Positions 1 to 7,370 of a stretch of 64,000 bases of DNA are shown piece after piece. Origin of the DNA: an uncultured Eubacteriales bacterium. Its GTDB lineage: Bacteria; Bacillota; Clostridia; Christensenellales; Aristaeellaceae. The position numbers and the translations under genes were made by a program. The stretch lies in assembly GCA_902790495.1 (NCBI GenBank), contig CADASK010000028.1, forward strand, positions 1-64,000. Reading direction: 5' to 3'. The first letter of the stretch is position 1; every line of letters starts with the position of its first letter. The notes beneath the pieces were generated by a model that worked only from the letters and a program-made list of their open reading frames with translations, did no database searches and had not been told where the DNA came from.

Positions 1-1257
1 GCCCTTGGTGCGGCAGGTTATTCATTCTGGGAATCTAATTACAATCTGGCATTCAGATATATTTACAATAGCAATGAGATCACAGGTATTGCCTTGGTAG
101 ACGCACCCAGTGACGTCACCACCGTTACGATACCGGATTTTGTCACCAGCATTGGCGGCTTTGCTTTCGATGGCTGCAGCAGTTTGACCAGCATCTCCAT
201 CCCGGACAGCGTCACCAGCATTGGCAGCTATGCTTTCTTTGATGGCAGCATTCCGATCAGCATCTCCATCCCGGACAGCGTCACCAGCATTGGCGGCTCT
301 GCTTTCTATGGCTGCAGCAACCTGAACAGTATCACTGTTGACGCTAATAATCAGAATTATATCTCATTAGACGGCGTTCTCTACAAAAAAGATGGTTTAG
401 TCTTGATTTGTTGTCCGGCGACTAAGACGAGTATACAGCTCATAAACGGCGTAACAGCTATCGAGTCTAATGCTTTCTCTGGCTGCAGCAATTTGACCAG
501 CATTTCCATCCCGGACAGCGTCACCAGCATTGGCGACTATGCTTTCTTTTGCTGCAGCAAGCTCACTGACATTCACATCGACAGCATCGAATCTTGGTTA
601 GCGATTAGCTATAATAATTCTTACAGTCACCCCAACTATGACGGTTCTGCTTGTCACTTGTACATTGGTGAACAGGAGCTTACCAATGTAACCATACCAG
701 AAGGCGTAACCAGTATACCCGCTATCGCATTCTATAAATGCACCAGCCTGACCAGCATCTCCATCCCGGACGGTGTCACCAGCATTGGGGACTCTGCTTT
801 CTCTGGCTGCAGCAGTTTGACCAGCATTACCATCCCGGACAGCGTCACCAGCATTGGCGGCTATGCTTTCTATGACTGCACCAGTCTGACTAGCATCTCC
901 ATCCCGGACAGCGTCACCAGTATTGCCGACAATGCGCTGACCAACGCCGGCAACGTCACCATCTACTGCGCGGATGGGTCGGCGGCTCTGAGCCTCGCCA
1001 TCGCGCAGGGTATTCCTTATGTCATCGATGATGCCCTGAAGACCATCACCTTTATCCTCCCCGCCGATCTGACCGCCATCGAATCGGAGGCCTTCGCTGG
1101 GCTGACCCAGGGCTTCAACCTGGTGATCACCGACCGGGTGACGGCCATCGCGGACGACGCCTTCAGCGGCGCACGGGTGGTGTTCATCTGCCCGGAGGGC
1201 AGCTATGCCGCGCAGTACGCCGAGGCGCACAGTATCCCCCACAAGGCGGAGCAATAA
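1..1257 (+). CDS. BspA-like leucine-rich-repeat surface protein, 5' end outside window
   Basis: The reading frame is open from the first base, so the start codon and any signal peptide lie upstream; a TTG at 94 is only an internal codon. The protein is a string of LRR_5 (BspA-type) units of about 23 residues with the recurring core IPDSVTSIGxxAFxGCSSLTSI. The repeat run is broken near 300-470 and 560-720 by non-repeat segments, a usual layout in this family. The last 100 residues keep degenerate repeats and end in a tail with Ala-Gln-Tyr-Ala, without LPxTG or a membrane anchor. Such proteins are usually secreted or surface-attached and bind host or bacterial surfaces; the ligand here is unknown. 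The 5' part is visibly more AT-rich than the 3' part and the neighbours. Confidence 0.88.
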   Translation, partial: ALGAAGYSFWESNYNLAFRYIYNSNEITGIALVDAPSDVTTVTIPDFVTSIGGFAFDGCSSLTSISIPDSVTSIGSYAFFDGSIPISISIPDSVTSIGGSAFYGCSNLNSITVDANNQNYISLDGVLYKKDGLVLICCPATKTSIQLINGVTAIESNAFSGCSNLTSISIPDSVTSIGDYAFFCCSKLTDIHIDSIESWLAISYNNSYSHPNYDGSACHLYIGEQELTNVTIPEGVTSIPAIAFYKCTSLTSISIPDGVTSIGDSAFSGCSSLTSITIPDSVTSIGGYAFYDCTSLTSISIPDSVTSIADNALTNAGNVTIYCADGSAALSLAIAQGIPYVIDDALKTITFILPADLTAIESEAFAGLTQGFNLVITDRVTAIADDAFSGARVVFICPEGSYAAQYAEAHSIPHKAEQ

Positions 1258-1269
1258 GCCGCAGCATGA

Positions 1270-1323
1270 CCTCATCCGTCATCGGGCCGGTGGCCCGATG
1301 ACACCTTCCCCATAGGGGAAGGC
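1270..1323 (+). repeat. R2 palindromic intergenic repeat, copy 1
   Basis: Starts CCTCATCCGTCA, then a variable inverted repeat (ATCGGGCC..GGCCCGAT), then ACCTTCCCC..GGGGAAGG, itself an inverted repeat. Two stacked hairpins just after the BspA-like stop codon; a 3'-end role (transcript end or stability) is possible but there is no U-run. Confidence 0.8.
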
Positions 1324-1384
1324 GCGAAGGTTTCCAAAGGGCGATCGCAAAGCCCTTTGGTCGCCGCCCGCAGGCGGCGAAATC
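1324..1384 (+). repeat. R1 palindromic repeat, copy 1
   Basis: R1 form with CCAAAGGGC-GATCGCAAA-GCCCTTTGG followed by CCGCC-CGCA-GGCGG: two adjacent hairpins around GCGATCGC. It abuts R2 copies on both sides. Confidence 0.85.
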
Positions 1385-1400
1385 TTCTGGCGCAGACGCC

Positions 1401-1450
1401 CCTCATCCGTCAGCCCGATGGGCTGACACCTTCCCCCATAGGGGGAAGGC
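1401..1450 (+). repeat. R2 palindromic intergenic repeat, copy 2
   Basis: Same frame as copy 1, with a different variable stem (CAGCCCGATGGGCTG) and the CCTTCCCCC..GGGGGAAGG stem. Lies 30 bases before surE, so it is probably in the surE leader. Confidence 0.8.
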
Positions 1451-1480
1451 GAATTTTCCAGGAAAGGAACCACCGCACCG

Positions 1481-2236
1481 ATGCATATTCTTCTTGTCAA
1501 CGACGATGGCTTCGACAGCCCCTTCCTTCCGCCTCTGTGCCAGGCGGCGGCCCGCCGCGGCCATCGGGTCTCGGTGGCGGCGCCCCGCACCCAGCAGAGC
1601 GCCAAATCCCACTCCTTCACGGTGTTTGAGCCGCTGACAGTCTCTCCCGCGCATATGGACGGCGCGGCGGAGGCCTGGCGCATCGACGGCACCCCGGCGG
1701 ACTGCGCGCGCCTGGGCTACATGGCCCTGAGCGAGCAGCCGGTGGATCTGGTCATCAGCGGCATCAACCAGGGCTATAACGCGGGCTTGGCGACCTATGT
1801 CAGCGGCACGGTGGGCGCGGCGCGGGAGGCGGCCTTCGCGGGCTACAAGGCCATGGCGGTCTCCGCTGACCCGAGCGCGGACGCGGAGAACCTCGCCCTG
1901 CTGGCGGATTACGCGATCCGCACCGGCGAGAAGCTGATGACCTACCCCGCCCCGCCGCGCGCTGTGTGCAACCTGAACATGCCGCCGCTGCCCCGCGAGC
2001 GGATGAAGCCCACGGTGGTCGCACCCATCAGCCCGGACATGTACCGGGACAGCTACGACCGGCGGGTGTCCCCGCGCGGCATGCTGTATTTCTGGCTCGG
2101 GCCGGAGACGCCCGCCGCCAGCTACACGCCCCACACCGACCTGTGGTACCTGCACGAGGGTCATCCCACCGTGACCTTCCTGACCCCGGAGCCCTGCGAC
2201 CAGAGCCGCTTCAGCGACTTCCCGGTGGAATTGTGA
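1481..2236 (+). CDS. surE: 5'/3'-nucleotidase SurE
   Basis: Removes phosphate from nucleoside monophosphates and is linked to stationary-phase survival and nucleotide salvage in the cytoplasm. The 251-residue product has the usual SurE length. It opens with MHILLVNDDGFDSP, carrying the metal-binding Asp-Asp pair of the family, followed by the conserved SAKSHS segment and the SGINQGYNAG segment (metal ligand Asn). The ATG at 1481 follows GGAAAGG with suitable spacing. murB starts 11 bases after its stop, so the two are probably co-transcribed. The DNA before it is a block of R2-R1-R2 repeats, and no clear promoter is visible there. Confidence 0.93.
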   Translation: MHILLVNDDGFDSPFLPPLCQAAARRGHRVSVAAPRTQQSAKSHSFTVFEPLTVSPAHMDGAAEAWRIDGTPADCARLGYMALSEQPVDLVISGINQGYNAGLATYVSGTVGAAREAAFAGYKAMAVSADPSADAENLALLADYAIRTGEKLMTYPAPPRAVCNLNMPPLPRERMKPTVVAPISPDMYRDSYDRRVSPRGMLYFWLGPETPAASYTPHTDLWYLHEGHPTVTFLTPEPCDQSRFSDFPVEL

Positions 2237-2247
2237 GGTGATATCCA

Positions 2248-3165
2248 ATGAACAATCCCACGGCCTTCGCCGCAGCCTGCCTTGCGGCGGATATCCCCCT
2301 GCGCGAGAACGTCCCGCTCAGCACCTGCACGACCCTGCGCCTGGGCGGCCCGGCCCAGTACTTCTATGAGGCCGAGGGCGTGGAACCCATCAGCCGCCTG
2401 CTGGCCATCGCCAAAACCCACGGCACCCCGGTGACCGTCATCGGCCGCGGCAGCAACCTGCTGGTGCGGGACGGCGGAGTGCCGGGCGTGACCGTGCGCA
2501 TCGGCGCGGGCATGAGCGCCATCACCCGCGGCCCCGGCGAAAACACACTGACCGCCGAGGCGGGGGCTTCCCTGGGCGCGCTGGCCCACCGGGCGGCGGA
2601 AGAGGGGCTGGCCGGTCTGGCCTTCGCCGCGGGCATCCCCGGGAGCGTGGGCGGCGGCGCGCTGATGAACGCCGGGGCCTACGGCGGCGAGCTGGGCCCA
2701 CTCATCACCCGGGTGGAGGCCCTGCGCCCGGACGGCACGGCCGCCGTGTTCGCGGGGGAGGCCATCGCCTGGGACTACCGGCACACCAGCCTGATGGACA
2801 GCGGGATCATCGTCACCCGGGTGACCTTCGCCCTGCAGCCCGGCGCGCGCGAGGCCATCCTCGCCGAGATGGCGGAGCTGAACCGCCGCCGCGCGGAGAA
2901 GCAGCCCATCACCGAGCCCAGCGCCGGCTCCACCTTCAAGCGGCCCGTGGGCGGCTTCGCGGCCGCGCTGATCGACCAGTGCGGGCTGAAGGGCGCGAGC
3001 GTCGGCGGGGCCAGGGTCAGCGAGAAGCACGCGGGATTCCTGGTCAACCACGGCCAGAGCGCCGCGGATTTCCTCGCCCTGATGGAGCACGTGCGCGGCA
3101 CCGTGCTGAGGGAGACGGGGATTGAGCTGGAGCCCGAGGTCAGGATCATTGGAGTGGACCAGTAA
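2248..3165 (+). CDS. murB: UDP-N-acetylenolpyruvoylglucosamine reductase MurB
   Basis: Reduces UDP-GlcNAc-enolpyruvate to UDP-MurNAc with NADPH and FAD in peptidoglycan precursor synthesis. The 305-residue product is of type II (Gram-positive) length. The FAD-binding PCMH region includes VIGRGSNLLVRDGG near residues 68-81 and the FAAGIPGSVGGGALMNAGAYGGE segment; the C-terminal region has PSAGSTFKRP (catalytic Ser) and the final Glu in ELEPEVRIIG. An AGGTGAT precedes the ATG. It follows surE by 11 bases. In many Clostridia murB sits next to rapZ, as here. Confidence 0.96.
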   Translation: MNNPTAFAAACLAADIPLRENVPLSTCTTLRLGGPAQYFYEAEGVEPISRLLAIAKTHGTPVTVIGRGSNLLVRDGGVPGVTVRIGAGMSAITRGPGENTLTAEAGASLGALAHRAAEEGLAGLAFAAGIPGSVGGGALMNAGAYGGELGPLITRVEALRPDGTAAVFAGEAIAWDYRHTSLMDSGIIVTRVTFALQPGAREAILAEMAELNRRRAEKQPITEPSAGSTFKRPVGGFAAALIDQCGLKGASVGGARVSEKHAGFLVNHGQSAADFLALMEHVRGTVLRETGIELEPEVRIIGVDQ

Positions 3166-3209
3166 CTTTTTTCTGCAGCCGTACCATACAGCCTGAAAGA
3201 AAGGCGCGC

Positions 3210-3270
3210 GCGAAGGTTTCCAAAGGGCGATCGCAAAGCCCTTTGGTCGCCGCCCGCAGGCGGCGAAATC
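3210..3270 (+). repeat. R1 palindromic repeat, copy 2
   Basis: AAAGGGC-GATCGC-AAAGCCCTTT stem and CGCC-CGCAG-GCGG stem. Lies in the murB-rapZ gap, directly before an R2 copy. Confidence 0.85.
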
Positions 3271-3286
3271 CCCCTGCCGCAGACAA

Positions 3287-3339
3287 CCTCATCCGTCATC
3301 GAGCTGAAGCTCGATGCCACCTTCCCCAAAGGGGAAGGC
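3287..3339 (+). repeat. R2 palindromic intergenic repeat, copy 3
   Basis: CCTCATCCGTCA, variable stem ATCGAGCT..AGCTCGAT, then CCTTCCCC..GGGGAAGG. Ends 20 bases before the rapZ start. Confidence 0.8.
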
Positions 3340-3359
3340 TATCGTAAGGGAGCATACAC

Positions 3360-4256
3360 ATGCGCTATCTGCTACTCACCGGCCTTTCCGGGGCGGGCAA
3401 AACGGCCGCCCTGCGCTTCCTGGAGGACATGGGCGTCTTCTGCATCGATAACCTGCCGCCCATGATGATCCTCAAATTCATGGAGATCTGGGAGACCGTC
3501 ACCCCGGCGCCGCCCTGCGTGGCCTTCTCGGTGGACGCCCGCAGCGGCTCCTTCTTTGACGCGCACAGCGTGGCGGGGCTGATCCTGGAGACCCAGCAGC
3601 TGGGCAAGCAGCTGGAGACCATCTTCCTGGAGGCCAGCGACGACGCCCTGGTGCAGCGCTACAAGGAGACCCGCCGGGAGCACCCGCTGGCCGGGGACTC
3701 GGTGACGCTGACCGAGGCCATCGCCAAGGACCGGGAGATGCTCCAGCCCCTGCGCGAGACCGCCGACCACATCATCGACACCACGGGCATGAAGACCCGC
3801 GCCCTGCAGAAGGCCATGCGGGAGATTCTCAACGTGGACAGCGAAAAGGTCACCACCCTGCGCGTGGAGGTGATGTCCTTCGGCTTCAAGCGCGGACTGC
3901 CGCGCCAGGCCGACCTGGTGCTGGACGTGCGCTTTCTGCCCAACCCGTTCTACATTCCCGAGCTGTGCCGCCACTCCGGCCTGGACGAGGACGTGCGCGA
4001 CTATGTGATGAACAACCCCGTGACGCAGGAATTCATGGACAAGACCTGCGCCTGGCTGGACTTCCTGCTGCCCCACTACCGGGACGAGGGCAAGCGCCGC
4101 CTGGTGATCGCGGTGGGCTGCACGGGCGGCGCACACCGCTCCGTCGCCATCGCCGAGGCCATCGCCGCCCATCTGCGCACCCTGGACTGCCACGTGGAGA
4201 TCGGCCACCGGGACATCGACGTGGAGCAGGCCCACTGGGGGCAGGGGGAAGAGTGA
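3360..4256 (+). CDS. rapZ: RNase adapter / nucleotide-binding protein RapZ (YvcJ family)
   Basis: P-loop protein that in Proteobacteria guides RNase E to small RNAs controlling amino-sugar synthesis; the Gram-positive homologue YvcJ binds and hydrolyses GTP/ATP. The 298 residues start MRYLLLTGLSGAGKTAALRF, giving a Walker A at about 8-15, then the DNLPP motif typical of the family. The C-terminal half holds the conserved FKRGLPRQADLVLDVRFLPNP and GCTGGAHRSVAIAE blocks. In Firmicutes rapZ is usually followed by yvcK and whiA; here a toxin-antitoxin pair follows instead, so the cluster has been broken. The start is the only ATG that keeps the P-loop near the N-terminus. Confidence 0.94.
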   Translation: MRYLLLTGLSGAGKTAALRFLEDMGVFCIDNLPPMMILKFMEIWETVTPAPPCVAFSVDARSGSFFDAHSVAGLILETQQLGKQLETIFLEASDDALVQRYKETRREHPLAGDSVTLTEAIAKDREMLQPLRETADHIIDTTGMKTRALQKAMREILNVDSEKVTTLRVEVMSFGFKRGLPRQADLVLDVRFLPNPFYIPELCRHSGLDEDVRDYVMNNPVTQEFMDKTCAWLDFLLPHYRDEGKRRLVIAVGCTGGAHRSVAIAEAIAAHLRTLDCHVEIGHRDIDVEQAHWGQGEE

Positions 4257-4259
4257 GGA

Positions 4260-4298
4260 TTGACAGGGACAGGCAAGCGGTTTATACTATGTATAAAC
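4260..4298 (+). promoter_or_regulatory. mazEF promoter with overlapping operator palindrome
   Basis: TTGACA at 4260-4265, 17-base spacer, TATACT at 4283-4288. A perfect inverted repeat GTTTATAC-TAT-GTATAAAC covers 4280-4298, so it overlays the -10 box and the likely start of transcription. This fits an autorepressor site for the MazE or MazEF complex, as known for such modules. Confidence 0.85.
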
Positions 4299-4329
4299 AT
4301 CACTGCGTCAACGAACAGGAGGCATGCTT

Positions 4330-4572
4330 GTGCAGACACAGGTCAAGCAATGGGGAAATGGGACAGGCATCCGCCTGACCAAGGAGTTCCTTCGCCAGGC
4401 AGGTCTCGGCGTGGATGACACCCTGAACGTTGAGCTGGTCAACGGGCGGATCATTCTGACACCGGCCTTCCGCCACCGCAGCCTGCGGCAGCGGGCTGCC
4501 GACTATGACGGGCAGCTCCATCTCTCCGAAGAGATGGAACGGGAGGCACCCGTGGGCAGCGAGGTGTGGTGA
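4330..4572 (+). CDS. mazE: MazE-like antitoxin (AbrB/SpoVT fold)
   Basis: Short DNA-binding antitoxin that neutralises the adjacent MazF and probably represses its own operon. The sequence QVKQWGNGTGIRLTKEFLRQ is the classical MazE swapped-hairpin motif, followed by VELVNGRIILTP and a charged C-terminal tail that should wrap around the toxin. I chose the GTG at 4330 because AGGAGG lies at 4317-4322, seven bases upstream; the ATG at 4324 would leave only one base. The product is then 80 residues. Stop and toxin start overlap as TGATG, which implies coupled translation. Confidence 0.9.
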   Translation: MQTQVKQWGNGTGIRLTKEFLRQAGLGVDDTLNVELVNGRIILTPAFRHRSLRQRAADYDGQLHLSEEMEREAPVGSEVW

Positions 4573-4880
4573 TGGAGAAGGTCGAGCAGGGAAGCCTGCT
4601 GCAGGTTCAGGGCCTGCAGTATCCGGTGGTGGTGGTCAGCAACAATTTCTTTAACGCCTCAGGAAAAGCTGTCGTATGTCCGGTGCTGAAGAAGGCCGTC
4701 GAAGGGCCGCTGCATATCCCTGTGAAGGCGGACCGTGTCAACGGCTTCGCGCTGTGCGAACAGGTTCGCTATCTGGATCTGGCGCAAAGATCCTTCTCAA
4801 GGATAGGCGCGATCCCCTATTTTGAAGTGATGAATCTATCCGATGCCGTGATGGGCATCTTTGACTATCAGATGGATTGA
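4572..4880 (+). CDS. mazF: MazF/PemK-type endoribonuclease toxin
   Basis: Sequence-specific mRNA-cleaving toxin of a type II module. The 102-residue product has the PemK-like barrel: EQGSLLQVQGLQYPVVVVSNNFFN, where the family usually has GDI(V/L) and a PVVV(V/I)SN segment, then VCPVLKKA and the CEQVRYLDLAQRS block (family D/SQ-R-xxD). The ATG at 4572 overlaps the mazE TGA; an in-frame GTG at 4566 is less likely. A shared terminator lies 22 bases downstream. This is one of two toxin-antitoxin modules in the window. Confidence 0.9.
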   Translation: MEKVEQGSLLQVQGLQYPVVVVSNNFFNASGKAVVCPVLKKAVEGPLHIPVKADRVNGFALCEQVRYLDLAQRSFSRIGAIPYFEVMNLSDAVMGIFDYQMD

Positions 4881-4901
4881 ACAGGCCCAATCCGAGCAAC
4901 C

Positions 4902-4943
4902 AAAAAGCTTCCCCGCAATGCGTGATCGGAGGAAGCTTTTTCT
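4902..4943. terminator. Bidirectional intrinsic terminator between mazF and the permease-GGDEF gene
   Basis: AAAAAGCTTCC (4902-4912) pairs with GGAAGCTTTTT (4931-4941) over an 18-base loop. T-runs flank both sides, so it can end mazEF on plus and the converging gene on minus. Confidence 0.88.
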
Positions 4944-7160
4944 TTACCTTGTATGGGCCCCCAGCTGCTTGAGGCGCTGCTTTTCCGTGTACATGGCGGT
5001 GTCCGCGCGCTCGAACACCGGGTGAATCGCGGCGTCATGGCCGGGCTGGTAGTCGCTCATGCCGGCGGATATCACCGCGCGGCCGAGGGCGATGTTCTCC
5101 TCCGAGCGCCGCCGCAGGGCCTCCAGCAGCTCTGCGCGGGTCTCGTAGTCCCTGCCGGTGAGCAGCGCGGTGAACTCGTCGCCGCCCACGCGGAAGACCG
5201 GGCTGTGCTTGAAGAATTCGCACACCATCCGGCAGCCCTCGCGGATGTACTCGTCCCCGGCCTTGTGGCCCTGGGTGTCGTTGACGTGCTTGAGGCCGTT
5301 CAGGTCGCACATCACCACCGCGAAGGCATCCACCGTCCCCCCGGCGATGCGCTCATCCATCTCGCGCTCCATCTCGGCGAAGGCGCGCTTGCTCTTGATG
5401 CCCGTGAGCGGGTCCGTGTTGGCAAGGTTCTTCACCTTGTCCAGCTCCTGCTCGCTCTCCTGGGCGCGGCGGCTCATCAGGTTGTAGTTGTTCAGCAGCA
5501 GGCCCAGGGACAGGGCGAACACGAACACGACCACCGCAATGCTGCGGGCGTTGGTGGTGCGGATGGCGCTGAGCTCCTGGGCGATGAAGCCGGTCTGATC
5601 CGCCGGGAAGCCCGCCTCCGCGTAGCGCGCCTGCAGGTGGTTCATGGCGGTGGTGGTGGCGTTCATGGTGGCCTGGCTCATCCACACCAGGGACACGAAC
5701 AGCACCAGGGAGAGCAGGGCGACCCACACGATGATGGAGCGGCCGAAGCGCTTGCGCTTGTCGCGGGCGAGGATGACGCGGAAGGAGACGAAGCCCAGCA
5801 CGGCCCAGACGACGAAGAGGAAATAGCTCTCGGTCTCCATGGCGCTGGCGCCGAAGAGATTGGGCACCAGCAGGTACAGCCCGATGCCGATCAGGAGGAC
5901 CAGGCCCACGAGGCCGGTGATCTTCTCGCGGCGGTCGCCGCTGTCCCGCGCGAGCTTGAAGGTGGCGGCGGAGACGAAGGCGTAGACGAGGGTCGCGCCG
6001 AGGGTCGTGACGTCCACGATCCAGCCCACGGCGGTGCGGCCCACCAGCGGCACCAGGATCGAGACGGCGGCGATCAGCAGAATGGCCCGGCTGGGGACGC
6101 CGCGGCTGTTCAGGCGGCCGATGGAGACCGGCAGGATCTCATCCTTGGCCTGGGCGTAGAGCAGGCGGCTGAGGGCGAAGGCGTTGCCGATGAGGCTGGT
6201 GACGACCAGCGCCAGCAGCGACAGCATGAGGGCGACGACGCCCGCGCTGCCCATGTAATGCCGGGCCGCGTAGAAGGCGGGCAGGGCTTCGATGCCGTCC
6301 AGGCTGCCCAGGTCGCGGATGTAGCTCAGCCAGCTGTCATAGCGCTCCGGGTAGGCGGTGACGGACAGCAGGGTCACCATCAGGTACAAGGCGGTGGTGG
6401 AGAGCACGGCCGCCACCAGGATGCGGTGGATGCGCGTGCGCTTGAAGGAGAATTCCTCCGCCGCGTGGCTGATGTTCTCAAAGCCGATGAAGGCCCAGGG
6501 CGAGATGCAGGCGATCTTGACGATCTGGTCGAGGGCGCCGGCGTCCGGTACGAAGGCTGGCTGCAGCGCGCGGTCCAGCCCGAGGAAGCTGCCCGCGAAG
6601 CAGACCGCAATGCCCACGGAGAACAAGACCGCGAGGGCCGTCATCATCGCCGAGGCCAGGCGCTCGCGCCGTGCGCACAGCAGGGCGGTCAGCGCGATGC
6701 CCGCCATGGAGAGCAGGGCCTCGCCGAGGTACACGTCGTAGCCGAAGACCGTGTAGAGCTTGCCGAACTCGAAGAAGGTCCCCAGGAAATAGCGGGCGAA
6801 GAGGGGCAGCGAGGTCGCGTTGGCCCAGAACATGGCCAGGTAGGTCAGCGCCAAAAACCACGCGGTGAGGAAGCCGTGGTCGTACCCGAAGACCTCCTTG
6901 GTATAGGCGTAGGCGCCGCCGGCCTCGGGATAGGACTGGATCATGTACGCGTAATTGCGGCACATCACCAGCATGATCAGCGCGCCGACGACGAGGCCCA
7001 GCACGGTGCCCAGCGGGCCCGCCTGGGTCAGATAGGTGTTGGCGGTCACGACCAGGGAACCCCAGCCCACGCTGGTGCCCACGGCAAAGGCCCACGCGCC
7101 CATCGGCGAGAGGTGTTTGCGAAGCTCGCCCTGGGCTGCGGTTCGGGATGTGACATTCAT
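4944..7160 (-). CDS. APC-family amino acid permease fused to a GGDEF domain
   Basis: 738-residue membrane protein. Residues 1 to about 430 look like an amino acid-polyamine-organocation permease: it opens with the SPMGAWAFAVGTSVGWGSLV segment and has the EAGGAYAY motif near residue 80 and about twelve hydrophobic helices. Residues about 475-570 form an added pair of helices around an extracytoplasmic stretch. The C-terminus, from DPLTGIKSKRAF, is a diguanylate cyclase domain with intact GGDEF at about 659-663. The RxxD inhibitory site is absent (FKHS instead), so product inhibition there is unlikely. Synthesis of cyclic di-GMP in response to an amino acid is an inference; the permease part may act as sensor, transporter or both. 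RBS AGGAGG precedes the ATG. Confidence 0.88.
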   Translation of the reverse strand: MNVTSRTAAQGELRKHLSPMGAWAFAVGTSVGWGSLVVTANTYLTQAGPLGTVLGLVVGALIMLVMCRNYAYMIQSYPEAGGAYAYTKEVFGYDHGFLTAWFLALTYLAMFWANATSLPLFARYFLGTFFEFGKLYTVFGYDVYLGEALLSMAGIALTALLCARRERLASAMMTALAVLFSVGIAVCFAGSFLGLDRALQPAFVPDAGALDQIVKIACISPWAFIGFENISHAAEEFSFKRTRIHRILVAAVLSTTALYLMVTLLSVTAYPERYDSWLSYIRDLGSLDGIEALPAFYAARHYMGSAGVVALMLSLLALVVTSLIGNAFALSRLLYAQAKDEILPVSIGRLNSRGVPSRAILLIAAVSILVPLVGRTAVGWIVDVTTLGATLVYAFVSAATFKLARDSGDRREKITGLVGLVLLIGIGLYLLVPNLFGASAMETESYFLFVVWAVLGFVSFRVILARDKRKRFGRSIIVWVALLSLVLFVSLVWMSQATMNATTTAMNHLQARYAEAGFPADQTGFIAQELSAIRTTNARSIAVVVFVFALSLGLLLNNYNLMSRRAQESEQELDKVKNLANTDPLTGIKSKRAFAEMEREMDERIAGGTVDAFAVVMCDLNGLKHVNDTQGHKAGDEYIREGCRMVCEFFKHSPVFRVGGDEFTALLTGRDYETRAELLEALRRRSEENIALGRAVISAGMSDYQPGHDAAIHPVFERADTAMYTEKQRLKQLGAHTR

Positions 7161-7272
7161 GCGCGGAAGCCTCCTGCTGTGCGTCGATGATGCTTCCTCC
7201 CCATCCGGGGAGCGGAGGATGGACGTACGGGAAATACGGGTGGTGCGCGTGTTCAGTTGAACCGGTTAAGGA

Positions 7273-7301
7273 ATTATAGCGCAGAAACCGGCTTTTCTCA
7301 A
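7273..7301 (-). promoter_or_regulatory. Promoter of the permease-GGDEF gene
   Basis: Read on the minus strand: TTGAGA (7301-7296), 17-base spacer, TATAAT (7278-7273). The start of transcription would leave a leader of about 100 bases with a hairpin before the coding region. Confidence 0.8.
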
Positions 7302-7324
7302 GAGCCCGGCGGGGGATCGGACAC

Positions 7325-7359
7325 AAAAAAGTCTGGGGCGTTCAGCGCGCCCCAGGCTT
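7325..7359 (-). terminator. Intrinsic terminator after the P-type ATPase gene
   Basis: On the minus strand CTGGGGCG and CGCCCCAG form the stem (7355-7348 and 7340-7333), extended by flanking pairs, followed by six U at 7330-7325. Confidence 0.88.
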
Positions 7360-7370
7360 GGCGTTTGGGC

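Noticed and set aside
4953..7190. Open frame of about 745 codons on plus, opposite the permease-GGDEF gene
   Set aside because: Shadow; the minus-strand gene has promoter, ribosome site, terminator and recognisable domains.
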